DNA of 7,853 bases, taken from assembly GCA_002420315.1 (NCBI GenBank), contig DIHU01000051.1, forward strand, positions 1 to 7,853, in the 5' to 3' direction. Both the position numbers and the translations under genes were made by a program. This document shows, piece by piece, positions 1 through 6,582 of this stretch (position 1 is the first letter of the stretch; every line of letters begins with the position of its first letter). The stretch is from Akkermansiaceae bacterium UBA5688 (GTDB lineage Bacteria; Verrucomicrobiota; Verrucomicrobiia; Verrucomicrobiales; Akkermansiaceae). Below the pieces are notes generated by a model. It had not been told where the DNA came from. It saw only the letters and a program-made list of their open reading frames with translations, and did no database searches.

Positions 1-735
1 AGCGAGAATACCATGATTGTTTTTATCAGTGATAATGGGCGTCCTTTTCCGGGAGATAAGACGACCCTCTATGATGGTGGTATTCGGACTCCGTGGATCG
101 TAAAGTGGCCTGCTCAAATCAAGCCGGGACAGAAAACGAAAAGCCTCGTGTCATCGGTCGATATCGCTCCCTCGTTTCTTGAAATCACCGGCTTAAAGTC
201 GCCGGACTCATTCGAAGGGACGAGCTTTCTGCCTATTCTTAAAGACGCTCAGAAGACCACCCGCGAGTATGCTTTCTCAGAGGATCACTGGCACGATTTT
301 GAGGATCATGGTCGGTCGGTTGCAAACCAACGCTGGAAGCTCATTCACAATACCTACCCCGATCTTCCTAACACTCCATCGGCGGATGCCGGGAGGAGTC
401 CTACTTGGACTACCATCCAGAGGTTAAGAAAGGAAAATAAACTTACTCCTGCTCAAGGTCGTTGTCTCAGCAAGCCTCGTGCTGAGTTCGAACTTTATGA
501 TCTCAAAAACGATCCCTTTGAACTTGTCAACTTGGCCTCGAACGAAGCACATGAGAATATCCTCTCAGATTTGAAAGCGGTTCTTAAAACGCAATTCAAA
601 AGGACAAACGACTACCTACCTTCAAAGCGAACTCCCGATGAATTTGATCGGATTACTGGAGCTCCAGACCACTCAGTGCGTCGGCGTCCTCGCGCTTCTA
701 AGGAAAAGATGTTTGGGACTAATGGTTCTTATTAA
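1..735 (+). CDS. Sulfatase, SGSH (heparan N-sulfatase)-like, C-terminal part (5' end outside window)
   Basis: The reading frame is open from base 1, so the ATG at 13 is an internal methionine and the N-terminus, including the formylglycine maturation site, lies outside the window. The 244 visible codons hold the second half of a type I sulfatase. SDNG at fragment residues 10-13 supplies the Asp-Asn pair that binds the active-site calcium in this family, and the KTTLYDGGIRTP block (20-31) has the conserved Lys. The stretch around 94-107 (EDHWHDFEDHGRSV), the PNTPSADAGRSPTW block (123-136) and ELYDLKNDPFELVNLA (164-179) resemble bacterial relatives of N-sulfoglucosamine sulfohydrolase. By family knowledge it would hydrolyse a sulfate ester or sulfamate on a glycan in the periplasm or outside. 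The exact substrate is not readable here. The last 60 residues are basic and polar. It ends at TAA and converges on the DUF1552 gene across 20 nt. Confidence 0.93.
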   Translation, partial: SENTMIVFISDNGRPFPGDKTTLYDGGIRTPWIVKWPAQIKPGQKTKSLVSSVDIAPSFLEITGLKSPDSFEGTSFLPILKDAQKTTREYAFSEDHWHDFEDHGRSVANQRWKLIHNTYPDLPNTPSADAGRSPTWTTIQRLRKENKLTPAQGRCLSKPRAEFELYDLKNDPFELVNLASNEAHENILSDLKAVLKTQFKRTNDYLPSKRTPDEFDRITGAPDHSVRRRPRASKEKMFGTNGSY

Positions 736-741
736 AGAAGC

Positions 742-759
742 AAAAAAACTAGCCTCTAG
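742..759 (-). terminator. Weak candidate terminator after the DUF1552 gene
   Basis: On the minus strand CTAG (759-756), a 3-nt spacer AGG, and CTAG (752-749) are followed at once by seven T (748-742). The stop codon TAG of the DUF1552 gene lies inside the first arm. The position at the end of the operon and the T-tract fit an intrinsic terminator. A 4-bp AT-containing stem is much weaker than usual, so this is only a candidate. Confidence 0.28.
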
Positions 760-2045
760 ACCATGATCTTTTCAAGGACCCCGGTGCTGTCACCATGCTT
801 CTTTGTCACGACGTCGAGTTGATTGAGTAGGGACAACCAAAGATTATTCAATGGAGTCTCAGTCTTCATAACATGGTTGTGTCCAAGTTTGATTCCAGAT
901 GCGCCACCTGCAACTAGGGTAGGGCAGTTGTCCACCGAATGACTGGTCCTGAGGTTACTCCCGTAAACTAGGCAGAGGTGGTCGAAGAGGCTCGAACCAT
1001 CGGCTTCTTTTGTTTTTTTCAGCCGATCGATAAAACCGGCGAGCAGTTCACTTTGAACAAGGTCACGCTGTTGAGAGGCATGCATTTTCTCAGAATTCCC
1101 GTGGTAGTGACTGATATCATGACCACCGACGGCGATATTTTCGCTGTTGAGCAGACTTTGAACTGGTTGACGGAAGGTCATAATCCGGGTGCTGTCTGTT
1201 TGCATAGCTAGAACCATCAAATCATAGGTGGCTTCGACAAGTTCACGCCCATTGTTCACTTTTGGTTCGAAGATGGGTGCTTTAGGCCGAGGAACATTGA
1301 GCCAGGCTTCTTCCTTAGCGATCCGGTTTTCAAGTTTTCGGATACTTTCAAAATACTCGTCCAATTTATCTTTATCGGTGTGGCCTAATTTTTTCTCGAG
1401 TTGTTTGGCGTTCCCCATCATCGTGTCTAGAACGCTGCGTTTCTCAGATAATCGCCGCTGCACCTGTTCAAGTGGGATTTTACTACCAGAAAACAAATGG
1501 CGATATACTTGAACCGGATGATTTTGGCCTCCCAATGGTTTTCCTTTCGAGTCCCATGACATAGATAGCCCTGGACCGTGACCATCTCCATTGACGTTTC
1601 CTCCGCCATTGATCTGGATTGAATTAAAGCGCGTGTGTTTGCCAAATTCTTGGGCTGCGACCTGATCGACAGAAATGGTATTGGCGAAACTTACGCCCGG
1701 TTGCGCGAATCGATTGGCGCCAGTGAGCCAGAATGTGCTGCCAGAATGTCCTGCGTCGTTAAAGAGACTATACTTGTGCCAAAGGCCTTGGACGATGGAG
1801 AAGTCTTGACGATGACGCTCAAGGGGAGCGAGTCCGGTTGGCATTTTGTAGGTGTCACCTGGTTGGGTGATATCCGGATACCAACTTTCCTCGGTAACGC
1901 CCCAACCAAAGCTCAGAAAGACCATGCGCTTGGCCGGAGCCTTCGTTTGGCGAGGGCGATTTTCAGCAAAAAGATTCAATGCAGGAAGAGCCAGAAATCC
2001 AGTTGCAGATCGTAGGAAAGGGCGTCTGCCCATCGTGTTGCTCAT
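756..2045 (-). CDS. Tat-exported DUF1552 family protein
   Basis: This 429-residue protein matches DUF1552 over its whole length. The N-terminus has a twin-arginine motif (GRRPFLRSA, Arg7-Arg8), a short hydrophobic run (14-26) and a possible cleavage site after LFA (25-27), so it is probably exported folded by Tat. Family landmarks are MVFLSFGWGV...SWYP (41-56), DAGHSGSTFWLTGA (97-110), SVDQVAAQEFG (125-135), a likely helical or coiled-coil stretch (about 190-245), GGHDISHYHG (307-316) and YGSNLRTSHS (361-370), then LVAGGASG and LGHNH (377-391). The His-rich positions could bind a metal; that is inference. The function is unknown. The family is typical of Planctomycetes and Verrucomicrobia and commonly sits beside DUF1592 heme proteins, as here, where it starts 4 nt after the DUF1592 stop. 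No Shine-Dalgarno sequence precedes the ATG. Met5 is a second possible start that would still keep the Tat motif. Confidence 0.92.
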   Translation of the reverse strand: MSNTMGRRPFLRSATGFLALPALNLFAENRPRQTKAPAKRMVFLSFGWGVTEESWYPDITQPGDTYKMPTGLAPLERHRQDFSIVQGLWHKYSLFNDAGHSGSTFWLTGANRFAQPGVSFANTISVDQVAAQEFGKHTRFNSIQINGGGNVNGDGHGPGLSMSWDSKGKPLGGQNHPVQVYRHLFSGSKIPLEQVQRRLSEKRSVLDTMMGNAKQLEKKLGHTDKDKLDEYFESIRKLENRIAKEEAWLNVPRPKAPIFEPKVNNGRELVEATYDLMVLAMQTDSTRIMTFRQPVQSLLNSENIAVGGHDISHYHGNSEKMHASQQRDLVQSELLAGFIDRLKKTKEADGSSLFDHLCLVYGSNLRTSHSVDNCPTLVAGGASGIKLGHNHVMKTETPLNNLWLSLLNQLDVVTKKHGDSTGVLEKIMV

Positions 2046-2049
2046 AAAA

Positions 2050-5000
2050 TTATTTTTGTTTGAAATTCTCGTGTTGTATCAAGGCGTGGAAAAAGGAACG
2101 CAAGGTGTAGTTCTTGTCTTTTGATTGTTTAACGATCTCATTGATAAGTGTTTGGTCACTAAAACCGATGGGTCGTCCCATTCCATATTCGATTACAGCT
2201 GAAGTAAAGCTGTTGGCAAAGGCATCCCTTTGGCTGGCGATGTGATCACGCAAACCAAAGTAATTTGAAAAGAACGGACCTCTGTGAATTTGACCGCTTG
2301 AATCAATCTTCCAAGTTTTCTTTTCTTGGTCTTTACCTGGATTTTCGTAGCTGTTTTCGGTTCTCCATAAACCAACCGCGTCAAAATTCTCCAAACCAAA
2401 ACCAATTGGATCAATTTTGCGATGACAGCTGGCGCATTGCGGGAGTTCTTGATGAGCTTTTAAGCGGTCACGTGTCGTGAGAACTTTATCTGAAAGTCTG
2501 GCTAAATTGGGAACATTGGCAGGAGCAGGTGGAGGTGGTTGATGAAGTAGTTTTCGTAGGACCCAAGCCCCGCGTTCAACCGGACTTGATTCGTCGCCAT
2601 TTCCGCCCATCAGATGAATTGCCGCCATGCCTAGTAAGCCGCCGCGTGGCGAGTTTTTAGGAAGAGCCACTCTTCGGAAGTGGTCGCCTTCAACATCAGG
2701 AATCCCGTAGAATTGTGCCAGAAGGCTGTTGATCACCACATAGTCAGCCGACAACAATTCCGTAATACTTCGATTTTCTTTGAGAAGAAACGATGAGGTT
2801 TCGTATACTTCATCACGAACTGCCATCTTTACGCTATTATCGTAGGTCCGATGCTTGATCAGATTTACGTTAAAGAAATCGAGCCGTTCCATATCTAGCC
2901 ACTGATGAACAAGGCCGTGGATCATTGCAGTGGACCGTGGGTCATCAATGAGTCGGTCGGTCTGTTGGCGGAGAACTTTGGAGTCCGATAGTTTTCCGGC
3001 GTTTGCAAGATTGATGAGTGTGGCGTCGGCTGATGCGCTCCACAGAAAATAAGACAGTCGTTGAGCGAGTTCTTGTTGGCTGATTATCTGTTGGTCCTTT
3101 AAAGAGAATTCGGATTTGTAGAGAAACATTGGGGAACTCAAGACGATCGCCAAGGTGCTGGTAAGGGCCTCCCGATGTTTGAGCCCGTCGACCTTCCGTT
3201 TGTTGTGGTAATAGTTAAGGAGGCGATCAATGAAGCTTTGGTCTACCGCTTGTCCCCTAAATGCTTGGGTTAAGAATTTTTGGAAGCAATCAACAAGCTC
3301 TGTGGTTCTTGGATAGTTTTCTCCTTGAGGATTTCCTTTCGAGTCTAAGATTTCTAAGATATAATTTTTCAGGCGAGATTCCGTCGTTGGGCTATCGTTT
3401 CGGTTGTAAATTCGGACTTCATCGATCAAAACTTCGCGTCCAAGGTCTACTTCCCACCATTCTCCGGATTCAGCCATGTTTGAGGTATGATTGATACTTG
3501 TCATGTCTCCATCGATGGCACTTTTTGCGCCCCGTTCATTTTCATTACCGTGGGTGGAGCTCTGAGAGGCAGTCCCCCGGAGGGCGATATTCTTGCCCCC
3601 ACTCATTACTTGCACTTCGCGAAGGTGGAGAAAGTCGTTGTTTCCGGCATCTGGATTAATAATACGGATTTTTTGTGCCTTAATTCCGTCGGTTTGGTGG
3701 ACGAATAGTCCTTCATCGGATCGTTCTTCAACCAACTTTTCACTATTTAATAACTGGACTACAGCTTGCATGCCTTCGGGAAGGGGCTGGTCTTCTGTAG
3801 TGACACGCTCAACCTCTAGCCAGTCGATCCAAAAGACATATTCGGGGCCATATCCGTTTCGCTTTTTAGTCTCCGCGAATACTTTACGCGGGTAGTGGAA
3901 TTGATGATGCATCCCTTTTTCGCGGAGATAAATTTGCCTCTCGTCCCGGTTTTCGCCCAGAGAATGCTTACGTGTGATTTCCAATGAAGTCTCGATGATT
4001 TGGGGATCCTCCATGGTTCCGGTCACTTCATGGGCACTTAATAAATCGACGTTGCGCACGCGTAGTCCGAATTCCAGAAATCGACGGTCCTCAGGTGCAT
4101 TGTCCGCGCGGGCAACTCGAAATCTCACTTTATACTTCCCGGGTGGCCAACCTGGGGGGAGATGGTATTCGACATATCCTGTCGGCAACTGATTGGGATG
4201 AATGGTCGGGATTGTGATGAAAGCACCTTGTTCAATCTCTGGAAGATTAAGGTATCTCTTGAGATAAGAATGATTTGGTGCAGAAGCGCTAATAAATTGA
4301 TCGACCCGAGTTGGGTTGTCGAAAAAACGAAAGGCGCTCTCATTGGGGACAGCTGGCGCTCCCGATATCTCATCAAAGTGGAGATAGAAGGGAAGGTGTT
4401 TATCTTGCCGGGATGGATGTTTCGTTTTTAGCGACTTATAGATTTTTTCATTCACGGTTTGCACTCCTGCCTTGGCGAGTTCACTACGCCATTTTGTAGA
4501 CGCATCCCATTTTTTAAAATGAGCTCGGTATTTTTTGGTTAACTCTTCGCCTTCGTGGCGGTGTTTGGCGGTGACTCCGCGTGCAAGGTAGCGGTCGATT
4601 GCTTCCTCCACGGCCTCCCGTCCTAATTCCAAGTATGATTCAATTTGGTTGCTCGAAATGTAGAGGCTGCTGCCGGAAGTATCGTAGTTGCCTAGGCCAT
4701 GATCTGGGGGCAATTGACTGACATTGATTTCGACGCCAAGTAATTCGCGAAGAGTGTTGCGGTATTCGCGTCGATTAAGGCGGCTCATGGCGATTGCTCC
4801 ATGGCGGTCGCTCATTTTTTTTCGCAAGGTGACCATCGCTAGACCTAGGTCGTCTACTAGATCTGCTTTCTCCAAAGGAGGGACTTGTTCCTCATCTTCT
4901 GGTGGCATCTCGCCGGCATTAAGCGCATTGAGCACCTTTTGCCATCGTTCCGCATCGTTGGTCGTTTGAATGGTGAGGCTAAGCTCGTCGATTCGGAATT

Positions 5001-5205
5001 TTCCTTTGCTCTTCTTCTCGTTGTGGCAAGACGCGCAGTAGGTGTTTAAAAGATCAAGGTGGCGGCTGTTGATGCCCGATAGCGCATGACTTGTCTCGCT
5101 CGCTCCGACCATTGCTGTCATATAAATCAGAGTAAGGAGACTTGATAAGAAAGCAGCCTCCAAAGAGGCCCTAAACCTTGAAACCGAAAAATACAGTCTG
5201 GCCAT
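2050..5205 (-). CDS. Exported DUF1592/PSCyt1 heme-binding protein with inserted F-type-lectin-like domain
   Basis: A 1051-residue protein with a hydrophobic export signal (about 14-35). Domains in order: planctomycete cytochrome C-like PSCyt1 with heme motif CASCH (57-61); DUF1587 around AMSRLNRREYRNTLRELLGV (139-158); a beta-rich region (about 325-468) containing VTGTMEDPQ and FWIDWLEVERV; a fucolectin/F5-8C-like domain (about 505-625) with NIALRGTASQSST, AIDGD, WWEVDLG and IYNR; DUF1595 (about 638-698); DUF1592 (about 708-835, LAQRLSYFLWSA); DUF1588 (about 853-950) with a second heme motif CASCH (924-928) followed by the family signature IDPIGFGLENFD; and DUF1585 (about 980-1050). The two CXXCH motifs suggest up to two c-type hemes attached after Sec export. 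Function is unknown; electron transfer coupled to glycan breakdown is only a hypothesis. The partner gene DUF1552 follows after 4 nt. No Shine-Dalgarno sequence is visible before the ATG. Family assignment is firm, domain borders approximate. Confidence 0.93.
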   Translation of the reverse strand: MARLYFSVSRFRASLEAAFLSSLLTLIYMTAMVGASETSHALSGINSRHLDLLNTYCASCHNEKKSKGKFRIDELSLTIQTTNDAERWQKVLNALNAGEMPPEDEEQVPPLEKADLVDDLGLAMVTLRKKMSDRHGAIAMSRLNRREYRNTLRELLGVEINVSQLPPDHGLGNYDTSGSSLYISSNQIESYLELGREAVEEAIDRYLARGVTAKHRHEGEELTKKYRAHFKKWDASTKWRSELAKAGVQTVNEKIYKSLKTKHPSRQDKHLPFYLHFDEISGAPAVPNESAFRFFDNPTRVDQFISASAPNHSYLKRYLNLPEIEQGAFITIPTIHPNQLPTGYVEYHLPPGWPPGKYKVRFRVARADNAPEDRRFLEFGLRVRNVDLLSAHEVTGTMEDPQIIETSLEITRKHSLGENRDERQIYLREKGMHHQFHYPRKVFAETKKRNGYGPEYVFWIDWLEVERVTTEDQPLPEGMQAVVQLLNSEKLVEERSDEGLFVHQTDGIKAQKIRIINPDAGNNDFLHLREVQVMSGGKNIALRGTASQSSTHGNENERGAKSAIDGDMTSINHTSNMAESGEWWEVDLGREVLIDEVRIYNRNDSPTTESRLKNYILEILDSKGNPQGENYPRTTELVDCFQKFLTQAFRGQAVDQSFIDRLLNYYHNKRKVDGLKHREALTSTLAIVLSSPMFLYKSEFSLKDQQIISQQELAQRLSYFLWSASADATLINLANAGKLSDSKVLRQQTDRLIDDPRSTAMIHGLVHQWLDMERLDFFNVNLIKHRTYDNSVKMAVRDEVYETSSFLLKENRSITELLSADYVVINSLLAQFYGIPDVEGDHFRRVALPKNSPRGGLLGMAAIHLMGGNGDESSPVERGAWVLRKLLHQPPPPAPANVPNLARLSDKVLTTRDRLKAHQELPQCASCHRKIDPIGFGLENFDAVGLWRTENSYENPGKDQEKKTWKIDSSGQIHRGPFFSNYFGLRDHIASQRDAFANSFTSAVIEYGMGRPIGFSDQTLINEIVKQSKDKNYTLRSFFHALIQHENFKQK

Positions 5206-5236
5206 TTTTTTGGATTAGATCTGGAGGCGGTGAGGA

Positions 5237-5276
5237 GTCAGAACTACTGACGAAATAGGTCTCCAATCCCGGAGAC
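5237..5276 (-). other. Two short tandem hairpins in the sialidase-DUF1592 intergenic gap
   Basis: In the 111-nt gap before the DUF1592 gene, minus-strand RNA could form GTCTCC/GGAGAC with a 6-nt loop (5276-5259) and then GTCAG/CTGAC with a 5-nt loop (5251-5237). The two are 7 nt apart and both stems are perfect. Neither is followed by a T-tract, so they are not classic terminators. They could be a processing or stability element in a polycistronic RNA, or chance. They end about 31 nt before the ATG. Confidence 0.3.
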
Positions 5277-5316
5277 GATGGTTATCTTACGAAAATGAAC
5301 AGGAGATCCTTTCTCG

Positions 5317-6471
5317 TCATTTGACAACTTCAATCAGTGAGCTCGGGACCGCGCCATTTCTGGTTTTTTGGCCGCCAAGGATCCAAGCTAAATTAAACCG
5401 GGAGATATGAGCGCCCTTAAATGGGTCGTGTTCATAATGTAGATAAATCCACCCGGCACTTGGAGTATTAGGGCGGCCCACTGCGAGCGACGAATAGCCG
5501 CTGCGGCCAGCGTCGATTAATCGCTTGATGGGCCAGGTGTTGCCGCCATCGAAACTCGCCCAAACGGTGACTCGTTCGCGGTGTTGGGCGTCGGTGTCGA
5601 GGTTGCTGAAGATTAGGATGTCGCGATCTTTCGAGGGCAGCCGAGTCAGTCCCCCCATGCAGCCGTAGGTCCTTCCCTGATCACCATCTGGCAAGGCATC
5701 GATAATCTTCCACTTTTTCCACGTGACTCCGCCATCGTCGCTCCATGCTTCTCGCCGACGTTTGTTGCGCGGTCGTTTGGACCAGTGAACACGTGAGTTG
5801 TAATAGATACGCCCGTCGGCAAGTTCAATCAGGGCAGCTTCACCTGTTCCGTTTTCGGGGAATGGTTTACTGGTCTTCCAGCTTCTTCCACCATCGTCAC
5901 TATAAATAGCATTAGTGTATTGCAGGGGCCATTCTGCTTCCCCGCCCTTGGGGCCATAGTAGCGTGACGGTCGGATGAGCCGTCCACGGTAGCGTCCGTG
6001 GCGGAGCGTGATACCGTGTTCATTCATGTGCATGGAGGGGATATTCCCATTATGGTCTTTCTCAATTTTTGTTTTTTGGATTTGCCACGACTTGCCATCG
6101 TCTTGACTGCGGTAGATCTTGAGTGGGGCTGGTGGCTGCCGTTCCTCTACAAAGATGAGAACGTCGCCGGAGGTCGTATCGACCGTAGTTCCTCCACCAT
6201 GGTATCCCTTTTTTGAAACTGAAATAGCGGAACCCCAAGTCTTACCGCCGTCCTCGCTTCTGCGTACGACCACTCCGTCATTGCCCCAAACCGCCAGCAC
6301 TGTTCCCTGGATTGTGACGACCACATTTGGGTAGCGTTGATCTTTGAATAGGCGCTGAGTTTCAAGGGCCGGGGCATTCAGAAATGGGGCAAGGGGATCC
6401 TTACCTAGGCATGAAGTCGACAACCCGAGCAGGGATAACAAGATACTGAGATAAGAGCGCATCACGTTCAT
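5317..6471 (-). CDS. Secreted sialidase-like (BNR/Asp-box) glycoside hydrolase
   Basis: A 384-residue protein with an N-terminal export signal (hydrophobic 8-19; cleavage near Cys21-Gly23; a lipoprotein site is unlikely because the residue at -3 is Ser). Five Asp-box motifs (S-x-D-x-G-x-T/S-W) at 72-79, 122-129, 191-198, 244-251 and 306-313 show a six-bladed sialidase-type propeller. Possible catalytic residues, placed by analogy with GH33 sialidases, are Arg46 in QRYPNVVVT (the F/YRIP equivalent), Glu211, Arg227 in YNSRVHW, Arg298 in HRERVTV, and Tyr326 in GYSSL. It may release sialic acid or act on another sugar; many PVC proteins of this type are annotated as exo-alpha-sialidase without proof of substrate. 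A strongly basic stretch (KRPRNKRRR, 232-240) precedes the fourth Asp-box. It lies 111 nt from each neighbour. No Shine-Dalgarno sequence is visible; Met4 is an alternative start. Confidence 0.85.
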   Translation of the reverse strand: MNVMRSYLSILLSLLGLSTSCLGKDPLAPFLNAPALETQRLFKDQRYPNVVVTIQGTVLAVWGNDGVVVRRSEDGGKTWGSAISVSKKGYHGGGTTVDTTSGDVLIFVEERQPPAPLKIYRSQDDGKSWQIQKTKIEKDHNGNIPSMHMNEHGITLRHGRYRGRLIRPSRYYGPKGGEAEWPLQYTNAIYSDDGGRSWKTSKPFPENGTGEAALIELADGRIYYNSRVHWSKRPRNKRRREAWSDDGGVTWKKWKIIDALPDGDQGRTYGCMGGLTRLPSKDRDILIFSNLDTDAQHRERVTVWASFDGGNTWPIKRLIDAGRSGYSSLAVGRPNTPSAGWIYLHYEHDPFKGAHISRFNLAWILGGQKTRNGAVPSSLIEVVK

Positions 6472-6582
6472 TGATACGAAGATACACTTTTATAGCAGAA
6501 ATGTCCGGCAATTTCGGCTGCCTTAAGATTACTTTTAACTGAGAAATGTTAGGGACGCTATTTTTGGTAACCCACAATTCCA

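Noticed and set aside
726..739. TTCTT/AAGAA inverted repeat at the end of the left sulfatase gene as a plus-strand terminator
   Set aside because: The stem is short and AT-rich and is followed by A, not T, on the plus strand.
1635..2015. Plus-strand open frame of 126 codons opposite the DUF1552 gene
   Set aside because: It is fully antisense to a well-supported family gene, and its translation shows no recognisable motif.
6407..6411. Cys21 of the sialidase-like protein as a lipoprotein anchor
   Set aside because: The residues before it are S-T-S with Ser at -3, which does not fit the usual Leu-rich lipobox; ordinary signal cleavage is as likely.
6489..6494. TATAAA on the minus strand, 17 nt before the sialidase ATG, as a promoter -10 box
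   Set aside because: No acceptable -35 hexamer is found at 16-18 nt spacing, and a single AT-rich hexamer is expected by chance.
5206..6582. The gaps on both sides of the sialidase gene are each exactly 111 nt
   Set aside because: The two gap sequences do not resemble one another, so equal length appears to be coincidence rather than a repeated element.
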